This document shows, in pieces, positions 6,668 to 14,402 of a stretch of 16,745 bases of DNA. A model generated the notes under the pieces. It did not search any database. It saw only the letters and a list, made by a program, of their open reading frames with translations, and was not told the DNA's origin. The stretch is from Chitinophagia bacterium (lineage in GTDB: Bacteria; Bacteroidota; Bacteroidia; Chitinophagales; Chitinophagaceae), in contig RGVM01000008.1 of assembly GCA_010027295.1 (NCBI GenBank), positions 1 to 16,745 of the forward strand. Reading direction: 5' to 3'. The first letter of the stretch is position 1. Each line of letters starts with the position of its first letter. The position numbers and the translations under genes are program-made.

Positions 6668-8320
6668 ATGCGAACGCCCCTCCGCCTCCTGGCAACAGCC
6701 CTCCTCCTCCTGCGCCTGTCGACGCCGATGGCCCAGGACCGCGTCATCCCCCTCTACGATGGCGCGGCGCCCGGCTCCGAATCCTGGACCTGGGATGAGG
6801 TCGAGAACACCAAGAACGGCTGGAACACCCGCATCTTCTACAACGTCACGAAGCCCACGCTGACCCTCTTCCTCCCCGAGGCGGGCAAGGCCAACGGCAC
6901 GTCCGTCGTCATCTGCCCCGGCGGCGCCTTCCGCGCCCTCTCCATCGACAGCGAGGGCTTCGACGTCGCCCGCTGGCTGGCGAAGAAGGGCGTCACCTGC
7001 TTCGTGCTGAAATACCGGCTCGTCCGCATGAAGACGAACGACCCGGTCGCCGAGATGACCGCCGACTGGGGATCGGCCAACTTCGCCGCAGAGAGCCGCA
7101 AGGTCATCCCCCTCAGCATCGCCGACGGCCGCAACGCCCTCGCCTGGGTGCGCCGCCATGCCGACGAATGGCGGCTCGACCCCGACCGCATCGGCATCAT
7201 GGGCTTCTCCGCCGGTGGCACGGTCGCCGGCGCCGCCGCCTTCGGATACAACGAGGCCAACCGGCCCGCCTTCGTCGCACCCATCTACCCCTTCTACCCC
7301 GATGAGCTGATCGGGAAGGTCGCCCCCGACGCGCCGCCCATGTTCCTCACGGCCGCCAGCGACGATGGCCTCGACCTCGCCCCGCACAGCGTGGCCCTCT
7401 ACAACGCATGGCTCAAGGCGAAGAAGAGCGTCGAGATGCATCTCTACGCGAAAGGCGGCCACGGCTTCGGCATGCGCACCCAGAAACTTCCGTCCGACCA
7501 GTGGATCGAACGCTTCGGCGACTGGCTGCAACTCAACGGATGGCTCACCAAAAGCAGCTACGACCCCGCCATGAAACCCTACCTGAAACGGACCCTCGCC
7601 TACGAACCCGACAAGACCCTGCCCTATCGCATCCTCTACCCCGAGAACTACGACAGGACGAAGAAATATCCCCTGATCCTCTTCCTGCACGGGGCCGGGG
7701 AACGCGGATCCGACAACATGCGCCAGCTCATCCACGGCTCAAAAATGTTCCTGCAGCCCGGGGTCCGGAGCCAGTACCCCGCCATCGTCCTCTTCCCGCA
7801 ATGCCCCGAGAACAGCTTCTGGGCGAATACGAAGATGGACCGCACCAGGACGCCCGTCTCCTTCGAATTCGACTACAACGCCCAGCCCAACTGGCCCCTC
7901 GATGCCGTCAACCGCCTCGTCGACAGCGTCATGGCCAGTGAGGCCGTCGACCCCGCGCGCGTCTACGTCACCGGCCTGTCCATGGGCGGGATGGGCACTT
8001 TCGAGATGGTCCACCGCTGGCCCAACCGTTTCGCGGCAGCCATGCCCATCTGCGGGGGCGGCAACACCGCCGCCTACGACAAGCGCGTGAAAGACATCGC
8101 CTTCCACGTCTACCATGGCGACAAGGACGCCGTCGTCGATGTAAACCTGTCCCGGAACATGGTCCAACGCCTGAACGACCTCAAGGTGAAATCCGTCGAA
8201 TACACGGAATACCCCGGCGTCAACCACAACAGCTGGGATAACGCCTTCGCCGACTCCGACTTCCTCGGATGGATGTTCCGCCAGCAGCGCAAACCCGCCA
8301 AGCCCGCCAAAAGGAAATGA
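6668..8320 (+). CDS. Secreted esterase with two tandem alpha/beta-hydrolase domains
   Basis: The 550-residue product has a signal peptide (MRTPLRLLATALLLL, cleavage near the AQ at 22-23). Domain 1 (about 25-295) resembles BD-FAE/acetyl-xylan-esterase-like hydrolases: oxyanion segment CPGGAFRALS (83-92), nucleophile GFSAG (Ser181), acid near SDDG (231-234) and GGHGF (His265). Domain 2 (about 300-538) resembles CE1/PHB-depolymerase-like esterases: FLHGAGERG (339-347), nucleophile GLSMGG (Ser438), acid HGDKDAVV (Asp487) and VNHNSW (His520). Both catalytic triads look complete, implying two active sites. Likely substrates are acetyl or feruloyl esters on plant polysaccharides, by family analogy only. 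The tail is basic (KPAKPAKRK). A frame opens at 6539, but the signal peptide fixes the start at 6668. It converges with the FkbM gene after 16 nt. Confidence 0.87.
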   Translation: MRTPLRLLATALLLLRLSTPMAQDRVIPLYDGAAPGSESWTWDEVENTKNGWNTRIFYNVTKPTLTLFLPEAGKANGTSVVICPGGAFRALSIDSEGFDVARWLAKKGVTCFVLKYRLVRMKTNDPVAEMTADWGSANFAAESRKVIPLSIADGRNALAWVRRHADEWRLDPDRIGIMGFSAGGTVAGAAAFGYNEANRPAFVAPIYPFYPDELIGKVAPDAPPMFLTAASDDGLDLAPHSVALYNAWLKAKKSVEMHLYAKGGHGFGMRTQKLPSDQWIERFGDWLQLNGWLTKSSYDPAMKPYLKRTLAYEPDKTLPYRILYPENYDRTKKYPLILFLHGAGERGSDNMRQLIHGSKMFLQPGVRSQYPAIVLFPQCPENSFWANTKMDRTRTPVSFEFDYNAQPNWPLDAVNRLVDSVMASEAVDPARVYVTGLSMGGMGTFEMVHRWPNRFAAAMPICGGGNTAAYDKRVKDIAFHVYHGDKDAVVDVNLSRNMVQRLNDLKVKSVEYTEYPGVNHNSWDNAFADSDFLGWMFRQQRKPAKPAKRK

Positions 8321-8336
8321 ACCGACGATATAGCCC

Positions 8337-9146
8337 TCAGTCCATCGGTCGCGCCACCCAGTCGTGCGCGGCGATCTGCTCGGGCACATAGCCCTTCCCG
8401 TCGAGATAGGCGAGCGTCTCGAAGACGTTGTTCCCGAACCGACGGCACAGGGCCTCGTCGCATTCGAGCATGAGGAAGGGACGGCCGGCGCCCCAGAGCA
8501 GCCCGGATGCCCCTTTGAGACAGCCGAGCTCGGCACCCTCCACATCCACCTTCATGACGTCCGCGCGCGCGATGCCAATGCCGGCGAGGTGCGCATCCAG
8601 CGTCACGCACTCGATGCCGCCTTCATCACCCTCTGCGAGTGGTGTCATCGAATGGAAGGAGTCGCCATAAGCATACCTGGCCTGCACGACATCCGGAACG
8701 GACAGGCTCACATGGCCAGGACGGTCCGAGAGCGCCAGCGGAAAGGCTCTGACATTCGTACAGCCGTTCGCCTCCAGGTTGCGACGTAGCACAGCGAAGC
8801 TGACGGGGTCGGGCTCATAGGCCAGCACCAGTCCCTGCGGACCCACCAGCCGCGAGGCCGCCATCGAGTACATACCCACGTTGGCGCCGACGTCGATCAC
8901 GGTGGCACCCGGGGACAGGCGGCTGCAGAAGAGGTCGAGCATCCCCGTCTCGAACGACTTCCCGAAACGGACCAGGTGCGACTGCATGTACAGCATCCGG
9001 GCCACGTCCCCGTACCGCTCGAATCGGAAGCGCATGCCCTTGCGGACCGGAATCTCGAAGGACGATCGGAGCCCCATGTCCCAATGCAGACCCTTCACCG
9101 ACGACCAGACGTCTGATGCGAACCTCTTCGCGCCGTGTATGATCAT
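8337..9146 (-). CDS. FkbM-family SAM-dependent methyltransferase
   Basis: The 269-residue soluble protein carries the class I methyltransferase motifs of FkbM enzymes, which O-methylate sugars, polyketides or other metabolites. These are motif I VIDVGANVGMYS (83-94), the acidic ribose-binding strand AYEPDP (109-114), the NGCTNVRAFPLALSD block (127-141), VTLDAHL (181-187) and the FkbM signature MKVDVEGAELGCLKG (198-212). A TM-free N-terminus of about 60 residues with ERYGDVARMLYMQSHLVRFGKSFE precedes motif I. The ATG at 9146 is preferred over an in-frame start at 9224, since the added 26 residues look unstructured. No glycosyltransferase or polysaccharide genes flank it, so the substrate is unknown. 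Confidence 0.92.
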   Translation of the reverse strand: MIIHGAKRFASDVWSSVKGLHWDMGLRSSFEIPVRKGMRFRFERYGDVARMLYMQSHLVRFGKSFETGMLDLFCSRLSPGATVIDVGANVGMYSMAASRLVGPQGLVLAYEPDPVSFAVLRRNLEANGCTNVRAFPLALSDRPGHVSLSVPDVVQARYAYGDSFHSMTPLAEGDEGGIECVTLDAHLAGIGIARADVMKVDVEGAELGCLKGASGLLWGAGRPFLMLECDEALCRRFGNNVFETLAYLDGKGYVPEQIAAHDWVARPMD

Positions 9147-9417
9147 GTGGACTTGAATGGTGTACCTGCAATGTCGCGATTCTCCCGGTAACGCCGGAGG
9201 TGCGAATGTTCGGGCGCATCCCATGCCTGAGTTGACCTCCTCCGGGACAAAGAATCGACCCTCCCTGAAGCCATCTCGTCAATCATACCTTTCTTGAATG
9301 GAGGAGCGTAATGAATACCTCCAGCCACGCCCCGTCTTCATGGATGTCTTCGAACTGGGCGGATGACAGGGCGGCAAACCCCCAAGTATACACGACAGGC
9401 AAAATGTCGCCTTGGAC

Positions 9418-9443
9418 TTCAGGCGGTCAGCCGAACGCCTGAA
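9418..9443. promoter_or_regulatory. Inverted repeat, possible operator or leader hairpin
   Basis: TTCAGGCG (9418-9425) and CGCCTGAA (9436-9443) are perfect reverse complements with a 10-nt loop. The element ends 35 nt before the metallophosphoesterase ATG and just upstream of the TATTTTCA box, where a repressor operator over the -33 region would lie. No T-tract follows. Confidence 0.45.
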
Positions 9444-9449
9444 ATCCCG

Positions 9450-9457
9450 TATTTTCA
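9450..9457 (+). promoter_or_regulatory. TATTTTCA box, candidate -7 element of the metallophosphoesterase operon
   Basis: The octamer fits TAnnTTCA, close to the Bacteroidota -7 consensus TAnnTTTG, and lies 22 nt before the ATG at 9479. No matching TTTG box is seen 19-21 nt upstream; that space is taken by the inverted repeat. Confidence 0.3.
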
Positions 9458-9478
9458 TCACACCAACCCTCCACGCAC

Positions 9479-10300
9479 ATGCAACGCAGACGCTTCCTCC
9501 GCGACATCTCCGCCTCCGCCGTCCTCCTCCTCCATGGGAAAACCCTGCTGGCATCGCAGGAGCCCGGCTGGAAATCCAAAAAACCCATCCTCCGCTTCGC
9601 CGTAGCCTCCGACATACACTTCGGACAACCCAAGACGGAGTTCCGCGACATGCTCGCCACCGGCGTCCGACAGATCAACGCCATCCACGCCGAGAAAAAA
9701 CTCGACTTCTGCGTCATCAACGGCGATATCGTACACGACGACATCTCCTTCCTCGCCGAAGCCCGACGAACCCTCGACGGACTCCCCACCAAGTACTACG
9801 TCACCCAGGGCAACCACGACCTCGCCACCGCGGCGCAATGGCAGGCCGCCTGGGACATGCCCGTCAACTTCGACATCGTCAAGGGAGATACCGCACTCCT
9901 CTTCGCCACCACCTCCAACGAGACCGGGAAATACCTCCCGCCCGACCTCGACTGGCTCGCCGCGAAATTCAAGGAACATGCAAAAGCCAGGCATATCCTG
10001 CTCTTCATACACATCCCGCCCATCAAGTGGACACGACACGCCATCGAATCCACCCCCTTCCAGGAACTCGTCAAACAGCAGAAGAACCTGCGCGCCGTCT
10101 TCCACGGCCATGAACACGACCAGGACGGCATCAAATGGCAGGACAAGATCCCCTACCTCTTCGACAGCCATATCGGCGGCAGCTGGGGCACCGACTACCG
10201 CGGTTACCGCATGGTCGAACTCTTCCGCGACGGCTCCATGAAGACATGGATCATGAACCCCACCGAGTCGCTCTACCTGACCGATATCCCGACGGCCTGA
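9479..10300 (+). CDS. Tat-exported calcineurin-like metallophosphoesterase
   Basis: This 273-residue phosphoesterase has a twin-arginine-type leader (MQRRRFLRDISASAVLLL), suggesting export after folding with its metals. The dinuclear metal motifs are all present: ASDIHFG (Asp45, His47), NGDIVHD (Asp83), GNHD (111-114, Asn112, His113), FIHIPP (His178) and FHGHEHD (His211, His213). Length and motif spacing match small single-domain phosphoesterases acting on phosphodiesters or phosphomonoesters; the substrate cannot be read from sequence. It appears to lead a run of four plus-strand genes with gaps of 37-42 nt. The gene right after it is also a metallophosphoesterase, but of a different, cytosolic subfamily. 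Confidence 0.9.
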   Translation: MQRRRFLRDISASAVLLLHGKTLLASQEPGWKSKKPILRFAVASDIHFGQPKTEFRDMLATGVRQINAIHAEKKLDFCVINGDIVHDDISFLAEARRTLDGLPTKYYVTQGNHDLATAAQWQAAWDMPVNFDIVKGDTALLFATTSNETGKYLPPDLDWLAAKFKEHAKARHILLFIHIPPIKWTRHAIESTPFQELVKQQKNLRAVFHGHEHDQDGIKWQDKIPYLFDSHIGGSWGTDYRGYRMVELFRDGSMKTWIMNPTESLYLTDIPTA

Positions 10301-10337
10301 ACCGGACAGGCCTTCCCTTTCCAAAAACACCGCACCC

Positions 10338-11261
10338 TTGACCCTCTCCGGCTACGACATCATCGGCGACATACACGGGCACGCCTCCGCCCTGGAAGCC
10401 CTCCTCCAACGACTGGGCTACACGCATGCGAACGATACCTGGACGCATAGCGAACGCAAGGCCGTCTTCGTAGGCGACTACATCGACCGCGGTCCCCGCA
10501 TCCGCGACACCCTCCGCATCGTACGATCCATGGTCGACAACAGCTCCGCCCTGGCCATCATGGGCAACCACGAATACAACGCCATCGCCTTCCAATACCA
10601 CCACCCCGACGGCGGCCATATCCGCCCACACAACCTGGTCAACCTCAACCAACACCTCCAGACACTCCATCAGTTCGCCAAACGCGAATCCGAATGGGGC
10701 GACTGGCTCGCCTGGTTCGCCAACCTCCCCCTCTTCCTCGAAACTGAAGGCATCCGCGTCGTCCACGCCTGCTGGGATGACACCTATATCGACTTCATGC
10801 GCAGCATGGAAGGACCTATCACCCGGGAAATCCTGCTCAAGGCGCACGTACCCGACAGCGATGAGGAACATGCCTTCCAGGTCGTCCTCAAGGGCAAGGA
10901 GCTGATCCTGCCCGACGGTCACTACTTCCTCGACAAGGAGGGCCACCCCCGCACCGAATGCCGCACCAAATGGTGGCTCGACGCCGCCGGCTGCACGCTG
11001 GGCCAATACCTCATGCACGCCCCCGCGACGGTCACCGACCTGCGGGTACAGCCCGGAGCCGATGACATCCCCTATCCGGCCGACGCGCCCCCCGTCTTCT
11101 TCGGGCACTACTGGCTGGACCCCGTCACGCCCGTCCGGCAGGCGCCCAACGCCTGCTGCGTCGACTACAGCGTGGCCAAGGACGGCATGCTCGTCGCCTA
11201 CCGTCACCATTTTGACCGATCCGCGTCGGACCCGGATCCCTTCGTGACGGTCAGACCGTGA
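10338..11261 (+). CDS. Cytosolic PPP-type metallophosphoesterase (Ser/Thr phosphatase/ApaH-like), TTG start
   Basis: The 307-residue protein carries the PPP-family signature set: GDIHGH (10-15), GDYIDRGP (46-53), GNHEYNA (76-82), HACW (His143) and FFGHYWL (His257). This matches protein phosphatases and diadenosine-polyphosphate or bis-nucleotide hydrolases of the PrpE/ApaH type. No signal peptide is present. The first motif begins only nine residues in, and no ATG or GTG lies in frame between the preceding gene and it, so the TTG at 10338 is the best start. An insertion between GNHE and HACW (residues 85-135) has His-rich and Trp-rich segments (YHHPDGGHIRPH, WGDWLAWF). It sits 37 nt after the exported phosphoesterase and 42 nt before the next gene. 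Confidence 0.87.
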   Translation: MTLSGYDIIGDIHGHASALEALLQRLGYTHANDTWTHSERKAVFVGDYIDRGPRIRDTLRIVRSMVDNSSALAIMGNHEYNAIAFQYHHPDGGHIRPHNLVNLNQHLQTLHQFAKRESEWGDWLAWFANLPLFLETEGIRVVHACWDDTYIDFMRSMEGPITREILLKAHVPDSDEEHAFQVVLKGKELILPDGHYFLDKEGHPRTECRTKWWLDAAGCTLGQYLMHAPATVTDLRVQPGADDIPYPADAPPVFFGHYWLDPVTPVRQAPNACCVDYSVAKDGMLVAYRHHFDRSASDPDPFVTVRP

Positions 11262-11303
11262 ACCCGGAGCACCTCCCGTTCGTTAGCCTTCGAAAACCGC
11301 AAC

Positions 11304-12194
11304 ATGAAGGAAAGATTCAAACAACTGCCCCGACTCCTACCCCTGATCGCCCTGCTCTCCATGGGATGGATGGGATGGAAGGCGGCACACCCCGTCAGGC
11401 CGATGATCGACCGGAGCACCGCCATCGCATGCCTCTCCATGGAGACCCTCGACGCCTACCAGGCCGAAGCCTCCACGACAGGCTTCGCCGCCATGCACCC
11501 CGCCCCGCGAAAGGCCGACACCGACCCGCTGCTCGGAAAGATGATACGCTTCCCCGTGGCCGGCGGACACGACGCCAACGCCTACTTCGTCCCATCGAAG
11601 AAGAAGTCGAAGAAATGGCTGATCGTCATCCAGGAATGGTGGGGACTGAACGAGAACATCAAACAGGAGGCCGACAAGTACTTCAACGCCCTGGGCGACA
11701 TGAACATCCTCGCCGTCGACATGTACGACGGACGCGTGGCCGCCACGCCCGACAGCGCCATGAAGATCATGCGCTCGGCCGACATGAACCGCATGACCGC
11801 CATCGTTCGCTCGGCGATGGACCACGCCGGCGAGAAAGCGTCCATCTACAGCGTGGGCTGGTGCTTCGGCGGCATGTGGAGCCTGCAGACGGCCATCCTC
11901 GCCGGCGAGAAGGGAAAGGGCTCCGTCATGTTCTACGGACGGCCCGAGACCGATACGGAGAAACTCAAGTCGGTCCGCTGCGATGTCATCGGCTTCTTCG
12001 GCAACCGCGACAGGTCGCCCTCCCCCGCCATGGTCGACGAGTTCGAACGCAGCATGGCCGCCCTCGGCAAGAACCTCACCGTCCACCGCTATGACGCCGG
12101 ACACGGCTTCGCCAACCCCAGCAACCCGATCTTCAACCGGGAAGCCACGGATGACTCCTTCGCCAAGGCCGTCGCCTTCCTCAAGGCGCACTGA
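11304..12194 (+). CDS. Exported dienelactone-hydrolase-family protein
   Basis: This 296-residue alpha/beta hydrolase has an N-terminal signal or anchor segment (residues 8-27, LPRLLPLIALLSMGWMGW) and a roughly 45-residue linker before the catalytic domain. Dienelactone-hydrolase hallmarks are the QEWWGLN segment (Glu111, which pairs with the nucleophile in this family), DMYDGR (Arg144), the cysteine nucleophile in GWCFGG (Cys187), an acid in GNRD (Asp236) and GHGFAN (His267). The family hydrolyses cyclic enol-lactones and related esters. Canonical members are cytosolic and about 230 residues, so the export signal is unusual for catabolic chlorocatechol enzymes and points to another substrate. 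It is probably co-transcribed with the FAD oxidoreductase 41 nt downstream. Confidence 0.9.
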   Translation: MKERFKQLPRLLPLIALLSMGWMGWKAAHPVRPMIDRSTAIACLSMETLDAYQAEASTTGFAAMHPAPRKADTDPLLGKMIRFPVAGGHDANAYFVPSKKKSKKWLIVIQEWWGLNENIKQEADKYFNALGDMNILAVDMYDGRVAATPDSAMKIMRSADMNRMTAIVRSAMDHAGEKASIYSVGWCFGGMWSLQTAILAGEKGKGSVMFYGRPETDTEKLKSVRCDVIGFFGNRDRSPSPAMVDEFERSMAALGKNLTVHRYDAGHGFANPSNPIFNREATDDSFAKAVAFLKAH

Positions 12195-12235
12195 CGGAGC
12201 GTTCGGAATAACCGCAAGGGTCAAACGAAAATTAG

Positions 12236-13912
12236 ATGAGGAGACGCGATTTTATAGGAATGGGTACGCTGGCCGCAGGATCGCTCGCAGCGGGACAGAC
12301 GGTTGAATTGGCGCAAGAAACCATGCCCAGCCCTCCGACGCCGAACCGGATGCAGGCCGACCTGGTCGTTGCCGGAGGTGGACTCGGGGGCGTGGCGACC
12401 GCCCTGGCCGCCCTCCGCAACGGGCTCAGCGTCATACTCACCGAGGAGACCGACTGGCTGGGCGGACAACTCACATCCCAGGGCGTCCCGCCCGACGAGC
12501 ACCCATGGATCGAGACCCACGGTGCTCCAAGATCCTATCGCGCCCTGCGCCAGGGCATACGCGATTATTACCGTCACCACTATCCGCTCACGGACAGCGC
12601 CCGCCAGGACCCGCTACTCAACCCCGGTCGTGGAAGCGTCTCCCGCCTCTGCCACGAACCCGCCATCGCCCACGCCGTGATCCGGGAGATGCTCGCCCCC
12701 TGGACTAGCAGCCTCCGGCTGCGCATCCTGACCGAACACCTGCCCGTATCTGCCGGGATGTCGGGAGACAGGGTGCTTTCCCTAACGGTCAGGCATACAC
12801 GAACCCATGTGGAATCCATCCTCACCGCCCCCTGGTTCGTGGACGCCACCGAGTTGGGCGACCTCCTGCCCCTCACCGGCTGCGAATACGTCACCGGCAC
12901 CGAGTCGAAGGCCAAGACGGGTGAACGGCATGCCGCCGAGGCGGCCGACCCGAAGAACCACCAGGCCTTCACCGTCTGCTTCGCGATGGACTACTGTCCC
13001 GGCGAAGACCATGTCATCGAAAAGCCGGCCGACTACGGCTACTGGCGCGACTACGTCCCCGACCTGACACCCGCCTGGCCGGGACGGCTCCTCCACCTCC
13101 ACTATAGCCAGCCCTCGACACTCAAACCCAAGGCCCTCGGCTTCCACCCCGAAGGCGTGGCCACGGGCGACAACCTCAACCTCTGGCTCTACCGTCGTAT
13201 CCTCGACAAGTCGCTCTTCACACCCGGCACCTACAAGGGTGACATCTCGCTCGTCAACTGGCCGCAGAACGACTACATGAATGGCAACCTCATCGATGTC
13301 ACCCGGAAGGAATTCCAAAAGCATGTCGATGGGGCCAAACAGCTCAGCCTGTCGCTGCTATATTGGCTGCAGACGGAAGCGCCCCGTCCCGACGGAGGCA
13401 AAGGCTGGCGCGGTCTCCGCCTGCGACCCGACGTCATGGGCACGGCAGACGGCCTCGCGAAATACCCGTACGTACGCGAATCCCGCCGCATCAAGGCGGA
13501 ATTCACCGTCGACGAGCGCCACTGCGGCAAGGAACAGTCGGGCGGCAAGGGCGCCGCCTTCCAAGACAGCGTCGGAATCGGCTACTACCATATCGACCTG
13601 CACCCCAGCAACCGCGGCGTCAACTATATCGACTTCCCGTCGGTACCCTTCCAGATACCCCTTGGCGCACTCATCCCCGTGCGGTTGCAAAACCTCCTGC
13701 CGGCCTGCAAGAACATCGGGACGACGCATATCACCAACGGCTGTTATCGGCTGCACCCTGTCGAATGGAGCATCGGAGAGGCCGTGGGATGCCTGGTGGC
13801 ATTTGCACAGGGCAAGGGGCTGAGCCCTCGCGACATCCGGTCGGATGCTGTCCGGTTGGCCGACTTCCAGGGCTTCATCCGAAGCCAGGGGCTGGAGACG
13901 GATTGGCCGTAG
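12236..13912 (+). CDS. Tat-exported FAD-dependent oxidoreductase
   Basis: The 558-residue product starts with a Tat-like leader (MRRRDFIGMGTLAAGSLAAG). A dinucleotide-binding motif follows at 43-57 (LVVAGGGLGGVATAL) with an acidic ribose-binding strand end (ILTEETDWLGGQLTSQG, 67-83). This TDWLGGQLTSQG pattern is typical of the FAD-dependent oxidoreductase group (FAD_oxidored) found in Bacteroidota and Planctomycetes. Other features are a mid-protein FVDATELGDLLPLTG (201-215), which closes the FAD site, and a C-terminal block LLPACKNIGTTHITNGCYRLHPVEWSIGEAVG (487-518). The substrate is unknown. It is the last of four plus-strand genes and ends in the second hairpin-repeat region. Confidence 0.88.
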   Translation: MRRRDFIGMGTLAAGSLAAGQTVELAQETMPSPPTPNRMQADLVVAGGGLGGVATALAALRNGLSVILTEETDWLGGQLTSQGVPPDEHPWIETHGAPRSYRALRQGIRDYYRHHYPLTDSARQDPLLNPGRGSVSRLCHEPAIAHAVIREMLAPWTSSLRLRILTEHLPVSAGMSGDRVLSLTVRHTRTHVESILTAPWFVDATELGDLLPLTGCEYVTGTESKAKTGERHAAEAADPKNHQAFTVCFAMDYCPGEDHVIEKPADYGYWRDYVPDLTPAWPGRLLHLHYSQPSTLKPKALGFHPEGVATGDNLNLWLYRRILDKSLFTPGTYKGDISLVNWPQNDYMNGNLIDVTRKEFQKHVDGAKQLSLSLLYWLQTEAPRPDGGKGWRGLRLRPDVMGTADGLAKYPYVRESRRIKAEFTVDERHCGKEQSGGKGAAFQDSVGIGYYHIDLHPSNRGVNYIDFPSVPFQIPLGALIPVRLQNLLPACKNIGTTHITNGCYRLHPVEWSIGEAVGCLVAFAQGKGLSPRDIRSDAVRLADFQGFIRSQGLETDWP

Positions 13913-13939
13913 GTCAGGCGACGGAGCTAATAGGCATCT

Positions 13940-13971
13940 CCGTGCCATCCGCCACAGGCGGAGAGCCACGG
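13940..13971. repeat. Diverged hairpin H4 (A type, CCGCC/GGCGG tip)
   Basis: An imperfect stem CCGTG...CACGG encloses an inner stem CCGCC-ACA-GGCGG. Flanks (GGAGCTAATAGGCATCT before, CTCGCGAACTCACATGAAG after) align with those of H5 and H7, showing it is the same element with a different tip. Confidence 0.75.
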
Positions 13972-14041
13972 CTCGCGAACTCACATGAAGAAAGGGCTGA
14001 GATGGCCCCGAAAGGGCAGCTGGCGGGGCCAATAGGTATCT

Positions 14042-14073
14042 CCGTGGCATGCGCCTATGGCGTAGTGCCACGG
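14042..14073. repeat. Hairpin H5 (A type, GCGCC/GGCGT tip)
   Basis: CCGTGGCA (14042-14049) pairs with TGCCACGG (14066-14073); the tip GCGCC-TAT-GGCGT pairs with one G:T wobble. An alternative pairing exists between TCTCCGTG just before the hairpin and CACGGAGA at 14087-14094, so two mutually exclusive folds are possible. Confidence 0.9.
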
Positions 14074-14137
14074 CTGGCGGGTTCTCACGGAGAAAGGTAG
14101 GAGGTTATTGCCCAAAACGCAGGCATCCAGCTCGCAG

Positions 14138-14163
14138 GCGTGGCACCCGGGACGGTGCCACGC
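14138..14163. repeat. Perfect inverted repeat H6 (B type, ACC/GGT tip)
   Basis: GCGTGGCACC (14138-14147) and GGTGCCACGC (14154-14163) flank CGGGAC, the exact reverse complement of H3 in cluster 1. Confidence 0.95.
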
Positions 14164-14274
14164 GGAACCGATGGGGCACGTGGACCGCTCTTGCGGTGGC
14201 ATGAGGAACGGATGGCACCGGTTCGTGAAGGCCATGAGGTTATGAGGCGAAACTGGCGGAGCTAAAAGGTATCT

Positions 14275-14306
14275 CCGTGGCATGCGCCTATGGCGTAGTG
14301 CCACGG
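14275..14306. repeat. Hairpin H7 (A type), identical to H5
   Basis: The sequence is identical to H5 within a 58-nt conserved block, 233 bp downstream. Confidence 0.93.
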
Positions 14307-14370
14307 CTGGCGGGTTCTCACGGAGGAAGGGCTGAGCAGGTTGGTGAAAAGGCAGGCATCGAGCTCGCAG

Positions 14371-14402
14371 GCGTGGCTCTCCGCCTGCGGCGGATGCCAC
14401 GC
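14371..14402. repeat. Hairpin H8 (B type with TCCGCC/GGCGGA tip)
   Basis: The basal stem GCGTGGC/GCCACGC is the same as in H6, but the tip is TCCGCC-TGC-GGCGGA rather than ACC-N6-GGT. A tip of the CCGCC/GGCGG class is also found on A-type hairpin H4. Confidence 0.9.

Larger units (their letters stand above)
9147..9478. other. Divergent intergenic region between the FkbM and metallophosphoesterase genes
   Basis: These 332 nt hold no convincing gene; short open frames here are weak and overlap the neighbours. Near the right end lies an inverted repeat at 9418-9443 followed by a TATTTTCA box at 9450-9457, described separately. A weak GGAGG...CCTCC pair sits near 9300-9322. Confidence 0.6.

Noticed and set aside
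6554..7735. A 393-codon minus-strand frame opposite the double esterase
   Set aside because: It is a low-complexity Gly/Val/Glu-rich shadow of a well-supported gene.
9143..9554. Small genes in the divergent spacer upstream of the metallophosphoesterase
   Set aside because: The candidate peptides lack domain or signal features and overlap flanking genes or the inverted repeat.
10251..11210. A 319-codon minus-strand frame opposite the PPP phosphatase
   Set aside because: It is a Val/Gly/Asp-rich antisense shadow; the plus strand carries all PPP motifs.
13358..14100. Open frames on both strands running from the FAD oxidoreductase into repeat cluster 2
   Set aside because: They overlap a well-supported gene antisense or out of frame, and their remaining part is only repeat sequence.
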